A stretch of DNA of 64,000 nt from Neodontobutis hainanensis (taxonomy: Eukaryota; Chordata; Actinopteri; Gobiiformes; Odontobutidae): positions 1,004,001 through 1,068,000 of the forward strand of contig JALDNG010000001.1 of NCBI GenBank assembly GCA_024349245.1. Direction: 5' to 3'. A program made the translations under genes and the position numbers. This document shows, one piece after another, positions 1 through 10,890 of the stretch. Within the stretch, counting starts at the first letter, position 1; the number at the start of each line of letters is the position of its first letter. The notes beneath the pieces are model-generated. The model was not told the DNA's origin. It searched no databases and was given only the letters and a program-made list of their open reading frames with translations.

Positions 1-61
1 CTCAACTGCACTCAAAATCTTTGATGACCACTGCATGCTGTCATACCATTTTCTAACCCCT

Positions 62-895
62 CATAATCACGTTTAATGGTTTAAATCACAAATCCAAATT
101 TACCTCTACAAATGACTAAATAAAAAAACAAATCTGCTGAAAAGTAACATTTCAATTTGATTTTCAGGTCAGCAAAAGCTTAACGCAGAAGTGCCCAAAC
201 AGGAGGGAGGAGTAAAAGCTGTCGTGAAGCAAGAAAGTGCCCCCTCCAATAATTCAGCGCCCCCAACCAAGCCCCCCACAGAAGCAGAATCAGCTAAAGG
301 CAGTAACACCTCGACCCACCAACAGCCCAGCTAAGAAGTCCAAACCATAGCTTCCTCTGATGATAATCCCAAAACTGAGGAAGTGACCAAATCTGAATCT
401 TATGGTTTTCTACTCTGTCTGCATAATTACGTCTTGTCAAACTGTAATATGTTCTCACAATGTATTCTTTGGTTGTGGCAATTAAATAAATACTTTGGGT
501 TTTAAAGAAAATGTCACCTGGCTGTCACTCATTTTGACTTATGAGAATCTGTGTTAATGATTGTGTTGTTGGTTGAAAAAAGTAAAAACAAAACAATTAT
601 GTGGCAGGAGCGAAATGAAAAAACATCTTTATAAAACAGTCTTAAAGTTGAACAGAAAAAATACATATTTTATTATTTTTATTTTAAAATGAGAAATGGT
701 GATTAGGAAATGCTGAGATTTTAAACTGGTATTTACACATGACTCATGGCTGTGATGACTATAGGATGAAGGCCAAGCTTATCACAAAAATGTATAAATA
801 ACCCATCCACCATTATAATCCCAGTATGATTAAAAGCAATGTCACATTAGCATGTATTGCTCACTTATGCCCTGTGCGACACTCCATTTAGGGTA
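62..895 (+). pseudogene. Terminal-exon repeat, copy A
   Basis: First of three related units. It opens with an intron-like stretch and an acceptor (polypyrimidine then cag near 168). An exon-like, proline- and lysine-rich reading frame follows but stops within about 60 codons. The 3' UTR-like tail carries a polyadenylation signal AATAAA at 485-490, and the unit continues with about 400 bases of shared flank. Comparing copies suggests an ancestral low-complexity acidic/basic C-terminus with a run of serines followed by DEGETGK. Each copy has different stops and indels, so none looks functional. I cannot name the parent gene; a small basic nuclear protein is possible but unproven. Confidence 0.5.
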
Positions 896-946
896 AGCAG
901 ATGACCAAATAGAGTCAAAGATATTGTATTAAAGATTTTTTATATA

Positions 947-1515
947 CACTACCAGTCAGAAGTTTAGACACATCTTCTCAGTCAAGACTCTTGGTGTTCT
1001 CATTCAGCTTCATGAGGTTGTGGAATTGTTCTCTAACAGTCTTGAAGGAGTTTGCTTATTGGCCCTTTTGGTGGTCCAACTTATCCCAAACCATCTCAAA
1101 AATCAGATTTCCACTGGCCTAATGTCCATTCCTTGTGTTTCTTGGCCCAAACAACTCTTTTTCTTGTTCTTCCTCAGTTGTGGTTTCTTTGCAGCTATTC
1201 AACCATAAAGGCCTGATTCACACGGTCTCCTCGGAACGGTTGATGTTGAGATTTGTCTGTGACTTGAACTCTGTGAAGCACTTTAGTGGGCTCTAGTCTG
1301 AGGTGCTGTTAATTTCTGAGGACCATAAATGATGAACCAATCTTCTGCAGCAGAGGTAACTTGGTCTTCCTTTTCTGGGGCGTCCTCCTGAGAGCCAGTT
1401 TCATCAAAGTGTTTGATGGTTTTTGTGACTGCACTTTAGGATACATTCAAAGTTCTTGAAATCTTCCGGACTGACTGACCTTCATTAAATAATGATGGGC
1501 TGGTGTTTCTCTTTA
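947..1515 (-). mobile_element. Internally deleted Tc1/mariner element
   Basis: It begins with the terminal sequence typical of a widespread fish Tc1 family (tacactaccagtcagaagtt). Minus-strand transposase remnants follow: the end of the gene (about 1000-1120), then the middle and N-terminal helix-turn-helix part (about 1120-1500). The part that should encode the DDE catalytic core is missing near 1120. It is non-autonomous and separates repeat copies A and B. Confidence 0.75.
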
Positions 1516-1579
1516 CTTAGTTGAGTGTGTTTAAAATGTATTATAACATTAGTCACATGTGTGGGAAGGAGAAATGAAA

Positions 1580-2545
1580 GTGAAAGGTGTCATGATGCAG
1601 GAAAGTGCCCCCTTTAATAATTCAGCGCCCCCAACCAAGCCCCCCACAGAATCAGAATCAGCTAAAGGCAGTTACGTCTCCACCAACCAGCTGCCCAGCT
1701 AAGGAGCCCAAACCAAAGCTAAAAAAAGATCATCATCTTCCTCTGATGAAGGTGAAACTGGAAAAGCCTGAGAACAAAGGCCGATGGATGAAGATGATTG
1801 TCCTAAAAATGAGGAAGTGGCTTAATCTGAAGCTTATGGTTTTCTACTGTCTGCATAATTACGTCTTGTCAAACGGTAATATGTTCTCAAAATGTATTCT
1901 TTGGTTGTGGCAATTAAATAAATACTTTGGGTTTTAAAGAAAATGTCACCTGGCTGTCACTCATTTTCTTAAAAGAATCTGTGTTTATGATTGTGTTGTT
2001 GGTTGAATAAAGTAAAAATTGAACAATTAAGTGGCAGGAGCAAAAAAAAAAAAACATCTTTATAAAACAGTCTTAAAGTGGAATAGAAAAAATAAATAAT
2101 AGAAAAAGGTGATTAGGAAATGCTGAGATTTTAAACTGGTATTTACACATAACTCAAAGGCTGTGATGACTTTAAGATGAAGGCCAAGCAAATTTACAGA
2201 AAAAAATAAAAATAAACCGAAGACCATTGTAATCCCAGTAAGATGCGGGGGCGCAGTGGCTCGGTGGTCCTTCAATCGGAAGGTAGACGGTTCGATTCCC
2301 GCTCTCCCAACAGTATATACTGTCGTTGTGTCCTTGGGCAAGACACTTAACCCTCCTTAGCCTCTAGTGGTGTTCCAGCTGTAACACTGGTAATTACAGG
2401 CTTTATGTAAGTCGCTTTGGATAAATGTCAGATTAAAATCAATTTATGCCCTGTGTGACACTGCATTTAGCATCTTTGTGCTTCTTAGCTGCCGATACTG
2501 TCTCAATTAAAGTTACTTTGGTATACTTCACAAAACTATTATCTA
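1580..2545 (+). pseudogene. Terminal-exon repeat, copy B
   Basis: Second copy of the unit at 62-895, with the same exon-like segment (about 1597-1860), the same 3' UTR with AATAAA at 1917-1922, and the same downstream flank. Its 5' intronic part is replaced by the Tc1 remnant. A 110-codon frame runs through 1605-1937 but switches frame relative to the other copies, so it is an accident of indels. A SINE has landed inside the flank at about 2224. Confidence 0.5.
2224..2425 (+). mobile_element. tRNA-derived SINE
   Basis: The head resembles a tRNA, with an A-box-like segment (cagtggctcggtggtcc) and a clear B box (ggttcgattcc). The common fish SINE body follows (gttgtgtccttgggcaagac) and then a tail with ggataaatgtcag. 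The same family recurs at 10365, 13548, 42198 and 43045. It is a pol III retroposon, not a functional tRNA. Confidence 0.85.
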
Positions 2546-2825
2546 ACCATGTTACCATTGGAAAGGCTTAGCCAAGCAAAAAAAGCTAAATAAACAGGCA
2601 AACAAAAACAACTTCACCATAATTAATATTGTTGAAGTGTATTTTACAGCCATTAAATAAAATGACTTTGAAATGCTGGATAATGCTGATACATTAAATT
2701 TATCTATCTTCAAGGATTGTGATGAAGGATCTGTTTTTTATCTATTTTATTTTTTATTATTTAACATTTTTTATCCAGGTTAGGATAGTAGTAAACATGA
2801 CAGAAAGTGGCAATTATTTTGCATT

Positions 2826-2940
2826 GAACTTTCTAACACTCCAACACACCAGAGATCTACACATTGTTTGTAAATGGTTTATTTATTTTTTCAAATGACA
2901 ATGGTACAGACAACAAGCACAGAGAAAAGCTGAATGACAA
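2826..2940 (-). repeat. Duplicate of the arpc2 3' end
   Basis: This stretch closely matches 4140-4246, including the run around the minus-strand polyadenylation signal (tttatt then tttttcaaatgacaatggta). Position 4201 appears to be the arpc2 polyadenylation site. The tandem array has therefore also copied the last bases of the convergent arpc2 transcript. Confidence 0.65.
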
Positions 2941-2946
2941 CTCCAA

Positions 2947-3165
2947 AAGTGTGCAAAGCTGTCATCAAAGCAAAAGGTAACTAATCTAAAATATAAAACA
3001 CATTCTGGTTTGTTGAGCACTTTTTTGTTTACTACATAATTCCATATGTGTTCCTTCATTGTTCTGATGTCTTCACTATGAATCTACAAAGTGGAAGTAA
3101 TAAAAAAAAAAAACATTGAATAAGAAGGTGTACCCAATCTATTTACTTGTAGTGTATATATTTAT
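2947..3165 (+). mobile_element. Tc1 3'-end fragment
   Basis: Matches the transposase tail and 3' end of the fish Tc1 family also seen at 947. It starts with the codons for a sequence like RVCKAVIKAKG and ends with the terminal segment reading gaataagaaggtgtacc. The rest of the element is absent. Confidence 0.65.
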
Positions 3166-3185
3166 ATATGACTGGGCCTTTTATA

Positions 3186-4050
3186 CAGGAACCCACAAAA
3201 TCACGTTTAACGGTCTAAATCACAAATCCAAATGAAATGTCTCTTTACAAATGAATAAATGAGAAACAAATCTGCTGACAATTTGATTTTATTTCCAGGT
3301 CAGCAAAAGCTTAACGCAGAAGTGCCCAAACAGAAGGGAGGAAAAAGAAAGGTGTCCCACCGACAGCCCAGCTAAGAAGTCCAAACCATAGCTAAAAAAA
3401 AGATCATCTTCCTCTGATGAAGGTGAAACTGGAAAAGCCTGAGAACAAAGCCCAAAGACCGAAGGATGAAGATGATAATCCTAAAAATGAGGAAGTGTTC
3501 AAATCTAAAGCTTAAGATTTTTTTACTTTGTCTGCATAATTACGTCTTGTCAAACTGTAACAGTTCTCACAATGTATTCTTCAGTTGAAGCAATTAAATA
3601 AATTCTTTTGGTTTTGAAAAAACAGTCACGTGGCTGTCACTCATTTTGACTTATGAAAAATATGACATTTGTGGTTATGTTTGTGTTGGTGGTGGTTGAA
3701 AAGGTAAAAAAAAAAAAATAAAAATAAAAAAACATCTTTATCAAACAGTCTTAAATTTGAACAGAAAAAAATACATATTTTGTCACAAAATGAGAAAAGG
3801 TGATTAGGAAATGCTGAGATTTTAAACTGTTATTTACACATGACTCAATGGATGTGATGAAGGCCAAGCTAATTAAAAGAAAAAAAGAAAAATAACCCAT
3901 CCACCATTATAATCCCAGTATGATTAAAAACAATGTCACATTAGCATGTATTGCATTCTTATTCCCTGTGTGACACTGCATTTAGCATCTTTGAGCTTCT
4001 TAGCTGCCGATAATGTGTCAATTTAAACATAGTTACTTTGGTGTACATCA
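3186..4050 (+). pseudogene. Terminal-exon repeat, copy C
   Basis: Third copy, the most complete on its 5' side: the intronic lead matches copy A from 62. Acceptor near 3298, exon-like segment to about 3515, AATAAA at 3597-3602, then the shared flank. It lacks the proline-rich insert present in A and B. The serine/acidic part is readable in pieces but interrupted by stops. It runs tail-to-tail into arpc2. Confidence 0.5.
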
Positions 4051-4559
4051 CAAAAGTATGGATCCATATAATGTATTAAAATGTCCAGCATTTAAAATAT
4101 GCTTCAGCCATATGAATTATGGCGCAGTTGTTTTTGTTTTGCAGTTTTTTTAACATTCATACACGCCACACAGAGATCTACACATTTTTTGTAAGAGTGA
4201 TTTATTTTTTCAAATGACAATGGTACAGACGACAAGCACAGAGAAAAAGGGGAGGGGATGGAAAGCATGTGGTGAGGAATAAAAGATTACCAAATGGAGT
4301 CAAAGATATCGTATCAAAAAATTTTCATATATATATTTATATAGGACTAATAATTCTCTTTTACTATGCAAAGCAAGGAATGCCCTTTTTTGATTAGCCT
4401 TGGCTTTTCTAAGGAGAGCCAACATAATTATTCAATACAAAACAAAAGAGTGGAAATATTGTAGGGCTGGGAGCATTGAGAGGCATCCTGGGTCCTGTTC
4501 GATGGCATTGAATCTGAGTGGCGCATTTGGATTAGTCTGGAGGAGGAAGAGGGCGGGCC

Positions 4560-7449
4560 TCAGCGGGAAAAGGTCTTTCCACTGAAGTGTAGGAGGAACA
4601 AAGAACATTTATCAGTTTACCTCATCTTAGAAACACACCTGGTACAAACAACTGATGTCAAACAGACAGAAACAAAGTTACAGACGTCAGACATAACAAA
4701 CTCTCAAAGAGAGCGATAATATAGGATTCCTACTCATTCCAGTTAAACATTACCTACAAGACAAGAGTTTGCTCAGACAGATGGATCTTAGAGATGTTTG
4801 TAAAGAGTGACTCTGACATGTTAAATGTGTGATAAGGAGGTTTTGGTGAAGCAGAAAGCTGTAATAACTCCCCTAAATCAAACAGAACAAATCCAAATAC
4901 TGTCCCACGCCTTTAAGGCACACACTCATCTAGGATTCATACATTTTAGTACAAATAGAACAATCTGAGCTTTTACAAAAATCCAAAAGACAGAGCATAG
5001 CAGTGAAGCAGTCAATCTTCTTTAAATGCATAATTCCAGCCCAAAGCATTGAATCGTTACATAAAGGCGCAATGGAATAGGCTGGCACAGCCATGCCCAC
5101 TTTCTTTCTGAGCAAAAGAAAGTGGGCATGGGCACACATCGTATGCCCGTCCCTTCTCTCGGCTGAAGCAGAGCCAGACCAATCACAGCCGAGGGGTGGG
5201 CAACGTCACGCTCTCCAAGCTGCGGAGCTATTCCAAAACAAAGAAGATGGTGCCCGCGACGTCTATTTTAAGCTAAATTTTTCTTTAAAACAGCAACAAC
5301 TGGAAGCTCTAATAACTTTTATTCGGAAAAAGGACGTTTTTGACGTACTCCCAACTGGATTCAGAAAAAGTTTAATATATCTTGCTGTTGTCACAACCGC
5401 TTTGTGCGATTGGTTTATTCGGCACCCATTTGTCACAACATGATGCCGACCGCAGCAGCCTCCAAATAGAAAGAACTTCTCTGGAACCCACGCTAACAAT
5501 TGAATACTTACGAAATGGTTTTCATCTCTTTCTTCTCAGCGTCCGGTCGGGCGCGGTTCAGCACTTTGAGGAAGTCCGACGTCTTGGCCCTCATGCGTGT
5601 GTGAATGTAGGCCTGTAACGTAGTATGGACGGATTAAAGCAGGCTACTTATTAAAGAATGTATAGCGTATCGATGCCAATTCACAAAACGAAACTGAATA
5701 AAGTGATTCTTGTAAACATTTTCTCAAATCCAGTATTACCAGTGTTCAATTATCTAAAACCAAAAGGTTCACTTTGGTTTCATAAACAAATAACTGCCAC
5801 CTTGTTACTGTATTTGTACAGTTTGCATGTGTAACCCACCCACTTAAATCCCATTCTATGTCACAATATGGTCTCCAGTCTGTCTGCAGAGGAAGGACAT
5901 TTCTGTTATCTCCTTTCCAAGTAGTATCTACTACCTCCGAGGAGCAGTCAAAAACTTTAATTACAGTCTTTAGACCTTCTACGGCATGTGTTTTGTGTGG
6001 AATGCCTAGTACAAAAATTTGCACTAACTGCCCCTGAAACCTGTATGAGTTGAACTCACAAAGCCAGTCTTGCTATTAGGACTTTCTTTTGATCCATTGT
6101 CAAATGTAGTTAATCTATTTCGATAAATAAAGTAATAAAATTAAAAAATAGCAATTTGAGTGAAAGGGTGTATTCTGAAGTCAAGACTTATTTATGCCTA
6201 CCCCTTTCAACATTTAAAAACACAATATGATGCAACATAAGACCAAAAAATAAAATAAAAAAATACACAAAACCACAACAATGATTCACAAAATAGAAAT
6301 TAAAACATATATTATTCCTGACATTTTTTATATTAAATAACTAATGCTTAAATATATTTAGATCAAATTATTTATTTGAATTTTTTAATTGTCGTCTAGT
6401 CTGTTCCATAAAGTCACACCACATGTAAAATCCCTTTTGACCAGAGTGGTAAACCTCTCATTGCAGGGGAACACAACCTTTCATCTATGTGGAAATAGAA
6501 AAGTATGTTAGTATATGCTAAAGCACTGACCTTGGAGCACTTTATGTGGTAATGCAGATAGTCCCTGAAGGTGTGGATGAGGTTGATGGTGTTGTCTCGA
6601 GCATTGGCATTGGTGTGACGTGGGAACAGCACTGTAAATGAAAAGCACCATATAATGTTAAAATAAAAATCTGCAGTAGGCAACGTTGTGTAGTGGATAC
6701 TTAGTAGTAACAGACCAAAAGTGATGTATCCAATGTTGTCTCCAACAGCAGCATCTGTGTCCTTCAGCTCCAGGGGGGGTTCCCTGTGACTGAACAGCAC
6801 CTGGGGAGCAGTGTGGCTGGCTCGCCGACCCTCTTTGAATTCCTATATGAGAATCATTGATTTATAAATTTACACAAGACTATAGTTTGCTCTTTTTGTT
6901 TCAATATTCAGTAATAATGCTAACTTTATCTTACAAGTACATGCACTATTTATAGGTCTCACTTTTAACAGCAAACTGTTTTTGCTTCCTTCATTTTACC
7001 AGTCTCTCTGAAATGTGTCAGCCTATTATAGTAAGACTAACTTTTTTAATTCAATATTAATCCTTTCAAAGCTATGTTTGAATATATCTGGACAAAGCAG
7101 GAGAGTAGCATTCAAGGGGAATGTGGTTATCTCCGGTGGTAACTGAACAGGTTTGAGAGTTGCAACGTGGGGCCTCTTGTCTAATAGATACTTGTAATAT
7201 TGGAATGAACTGAGACAGCTTCTCTCCAAATATGCTAATCCAACAATACAGCACAACAGGTTAGTTAAAAACTTGGTTTGCACGCACCTGCATGAAGACT
7301 TTACCAATGATGACATCGTCATCATCTTTGAACACTGTGCTGAAAACCACAGTAACTCTGTCTTTCTTTGCCTCCACATACCTGAGATGACAGCACACAG
7401 AGATTTTAAAAACATGACAATTACCATAAACATTATTTATAAATAAAAA

Positions 7450-7532
<83 letters not shown>

Positions 7533-10000
7533 CACACTGTCATCACCAACGCACATGGACTCGTCATCTCTGTAGTGGACAACGGCCCTTGTCTCTCCTT
7601 CCTTGCCTTCTTCTTGGAACTTAAAATACTTCTCAAAGACGGAAGCAAAGCAGTTCCTCTTCAGCATCCCTGCCTGGTGGATAACCTCCTCTTTGTTGGC
7701 TGGTAGTGATTCCAGGTCATACAGAAGAGACACATTGTAGCCTGAAAAGCACAACATTTATTATTGTCATTAAACTTAACCGCTCAATTTTTAATATCTT
7801 TTTAGAGACAATTGTGTGATGTGAACAAAAGCACAATTAAACAATAACATTGCAAGTCTAGCTAAAAGGGAGCAGTCTCTTTTAACCAAACTATCTAAAG
7901 ACAGAAATAGACAATAGGAAAAGCTGTAACATACCAGGCTCAGGTGAAACCAGGAAATTCCCATAAATTCTCTTGAGCAGCTGCAATAAAAAAAAAACAG
8001 AGAAAAGTGTGAGACAGAACATAACAATTTATAAAATACATTTTAATTTTCCAATGTGACCAGAATATTTCCTGCTACTGAAAAAACTGGTAGACCAAAC
8101 AAATCTTTCTTTCTGCTACTCTGAATGGGTCACAGTGTATTCACTCACTTGTGCCTGTGGACTGGGGGCTTTAAAGAACGATAACAGAAGTTGGATGTCA
8201 GCCAACACAATCATACAGTGACTGCTGCCTGCTGTCAGCACTTCCTCGCCTGGGGTTGACTCACACAACTCACTTCCTGTTTCTAGCAGAAGCCTCAGCT
8301 GCTTATTTCTTCCTTACATGGCAAAGTCAGTGAATTTCACATTTGTATACAAAATAACTTTGACAGGATCCTTGTGCTCGACTGACTTTATCTCGCACAA
8401 AAAGGCTTCTGTTGGCCTATGCCTGTGGTTAGGAACTTTCCTGTTTTTGTTTTTGTAGTGTTGAGTGTATGGTACCTCTTCAGCTCCATGCTCCTGAAGC
8501 TCCTTGTAAAACTTCAGGGAGATGCTGACCATTACTTTGGTCTTGTCCCCATTGGGGTTGGAAATGTGGTACAGGACGCCATCAAAATCTGCAGCAAAGA
8601 CCACCATTTTCATCATTAGCAATTGCACATAAATCCATTTTATGCACCCAGGTTACTGCGCAGTCTGCATAGTGATTTAAACCCTTATTTGGCCATATGA
8701 CCAGAGTTTTTGCTTTCTTCACTTCTGCATTTAACCTTTTTACATTAGCAGCACACAACGATACAATAACAGACTTGCTTGTGGTGTATAGTCTATAAAT
8801 AGTATTTCCTTGTTATTTGTTTGCTTCAGATAAAATTCTAGGCAGAACAAAAGCTGCTAAAAAATGTCATTGTAGCGTTTTCCCCTTTTACCTGCAAAGG
8901 TAACTTCAACGGCTTCTGGTTTGGTTCTACAACAAGAACAACAATGAAATAAATTAATAAATAGACAAAAAAAGAAAAAAATACAGACATTTAGTGTCAC
9001 GAGAATTTGACAATACTGAATGCAATTTAGAGCAAAACAAACATTTAATTTATAAATTGTCTGAGTCACAATCTAGTGACTAGTCATATTAAACAGAAAT
9101 GATGTTGCACAAATATCTACGCAAGTAAAACATTGGTATATTACATTACATATTTGAGGACATCTTGAATAAATAAGTATCATTTTAAATAAGTTGTGAA
9201 ATGATGGTAATGTTTTTAATGTATTATGAACCCTCTTAATAGAAACAAACGTGAAACCCGAGGTATGGTAAAAGGTAAAAACAAACAACTCTAAAGGAGG
9301 TGTAGCTGGCTGTTCAAAGGGTTCAAACTTGACTCGACTTGAACACGGGAATGCGGAAGCGGATGATGCTTTGCTATGTAGCTATCCATTTTTGTGCTTC
9401 TGTAGCGTGCTAATATGCAATAATAACAAATTTAAGTTTAAATTGCGTAGCTACGTAGCTATGCTGGTACACTGTGTTCAAAAATACTAACCATATTAAA
9501 ATGTTCAAAATGTTAAACACGGGTCACATATCCCAGCATCCATTCATGTTGGCTTTTTTGTATAATTTATTTTACAAAATGGATGTTCGTTGATGTCTCT
9601 GCAGAGCTTGTGAGAAAACTTAAGACTGTTTATATTTTAAGTGTCCAGAAAGCTGTCCGGAGATAAATGTTAGACTGATGCTTGAATTCGTGGCAAATAC
9701 CACTGTTAAGACACACCCCAGCTCTGGGCAAGACACAGAAAACGCAGCTGCAAGCTGATCTTAATATATAATTTTAGCAGCGTTTAACTAAAATATGATA
9801 TTTACTAGACACTGAAAATGTTGTACACATTTTCGGGTGAGTATTAGACCCGAGTACATACTTAAAGGTTGAGTAAAACGAAGGAGATGCTAACTAGCGT
9901 TAGCATTAGGTGTATGCTTTTCTCACCCATTGGATGCGCCGTCAAACTTCAGCGTCAGCGTCTCTTCTATAATGCGGTTATTAATTTCTAAAAGGATCAT
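4560..10000 (-). CDS. arpc2: Actin-related protein 2/3 complex subunit 2
   Basis: Encodes p34-Arc, a core scaffold subunit of the Arp2/3 complex that nucleates branched actin filaments in the cytoplasm. Ten coding exons on the minus strand: 9927-10000, 8892-8926, 8476-8588, 7935-7980, 7555-7741, 7288-7381, 6716-6842, 6531-6631, 5512-5612 and 4560-4581. They sum to 900 bases, 299 residues plus stop, against 300 in human. Near-identical family blocks are seen: MILLEINNRIIEETL at the start, DFDGVLYHISNPNGDK, GMLKRNCFASVFEKYF, HTFRDYLHYHIKCSK and the end GKTFSR. All phases agree. The donor of exon 5 is GTGCGT and that of exon 7 GTCTGT, both weaker than consensus. The likely polyadenylation signal is 4201-4206. 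The neighbouring CXCR-type receptor repeats the human 2q35 arrangement. Confidence 0.97.
5091..5131. repeat. Perfect 17-bp hairpin
   Basis: Arms 5091-5107 and 5115-5131 are exact reverse complements (ccatgcccactttcttt) around a 7-base loop. It sits in the last intron of arpc2, just before the helicase-like fragment. Function unknown; it may be the end of a degraded foldback element. Confidence 0.8.
5245..5400 (+). pseudogene. RecQ-like helicase fragment
   Basis: Antisense within the last arpc2 intron, the plus strand reads LKQQQLEALITFIRKKDVF and then LPTGFRKSLIY. This resembles the start of a RecQ-type helicase domain, where glutamine-rich motif 0 precedes the Walker A box. The Walker A loop is GFRKS rather than GFGKS, and similarity is lost about ten codons later. 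Only one exon-sized piece is present, so it looks like a dead fragment, perhaps carried by a repeat. Confidence 0.5.
7454..7531. repeat. (TA)n(CA)n microsatellite in arpc2 intron 5
   Basis: TA repeats at 7454-7491 run into CA repeats at 7492-7523 and a short TA run. They fill much of the 173-base intron between arpc2 exons 5 and 6. They also produce long spurious frames of alternating Ile/Tyr or Val/Cys. Confidence 0.95.
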
Positions 10001-10364
10001 TGCGGACGCTGAGGAAAGGGGGGATAGTATAGGAGATTTGCTGTGTTAACCCCTGTGTGTCAAATTCTAAAAGATTTTCCTCCCTTGACAGACGAACCCG
10101 CTTCCGTCGAGACCACTTCCGCCTGTGCGCTGCTGCTTCCGCGTATTTTACACTCAGGACCCGCGGGTAAGGATGCCAACAACTTTGCCTGTAATAAAAA
10201 CGTATTAACATTAAAATACACAATAATCTTGGCCCGCGGCAAATTCATCAGCCAGGCACTGGCGTAGCCAGGAATCACAATGTAGCTGGGCCCAGAGAAA
10301 ATCGAGTGGGCCTAGCCTAAAATGCATCAATTATAAAAAATAATATTAATTTTTAAATAACGCT

Positions 10365-10483
10365 TTTCCACTTACTGTAGTAGGCACTTTAAAGCGCGTT
10401 ACATACATTAAGCTATTTACTAGTGTTACAGAACACCACTGGAGGCAATGGTGTCTTGCACAAGGACACAACGACAGTATGTC
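10365..10483 (-). mobile_element. SINE fragment
   Basis: Minus-strand piece of the same SINE family as at 42198: gtagtaggcactttaaagcgc, then the conserved body complement (caaggacacaacgacagtat). The tRNA-like head is missing. Confidence 0.75.
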
Positions 10484-10764
10484 TGACGTAGGCTACAATA
10501 AAATGTCAAACAAAATGTCATTTTTTAAATCTAAATGTTATTTAACATTGATCTCATTTCAGCTGCTGTCAAACAAAGCACATTTAAACATTATTATGTC
10601 TTAAGCTTTGCCACATAAAAACTGTTAATAAAAGCTGGGTTAAGGTCATTTGAGACATCAGTAATGCACTCTTAACATTTATTTGCAAAACAATAGACAA
10701 ATATATATGATCTAAAATACATTTCTAAATGTCTAAAATATTAAGTACATCTGAAAAGGAAAAT

Positions 10765-10890
10765 GAGGTAAATGTGCATTTATATAGTGCTTTTTTGCAC
10801 ACTTCTTGGACCCCCAAAGCTCTTTACATCATGTTTCCATTCACCCCTTCACCCCTGGGACAGACAGAGATGGTGGTGGGTCACAAAGGG
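10765..10890 (-). mobile_element. SINE tail fragment
   Basis: Contains the fish SINE tail pattern (gcatttatatagtgctttttt, then caaagctctttacatcatg and cattcacccctt). The head and body are absent. Confidence 0.55.

Noticed and set aside
2224..2310. Possible tRNA gene
   Set aside because: A and B boxes belong to a SINE head. The acceptor stem cannot be folded and the SINE body follows directly.
7261..7757. Val/Cys and Ile/Tyr frames in arpc2
   Set aside because: They read through the intron 5 microsatellite from genuine exons 5 and 6; the splice sites remove it.
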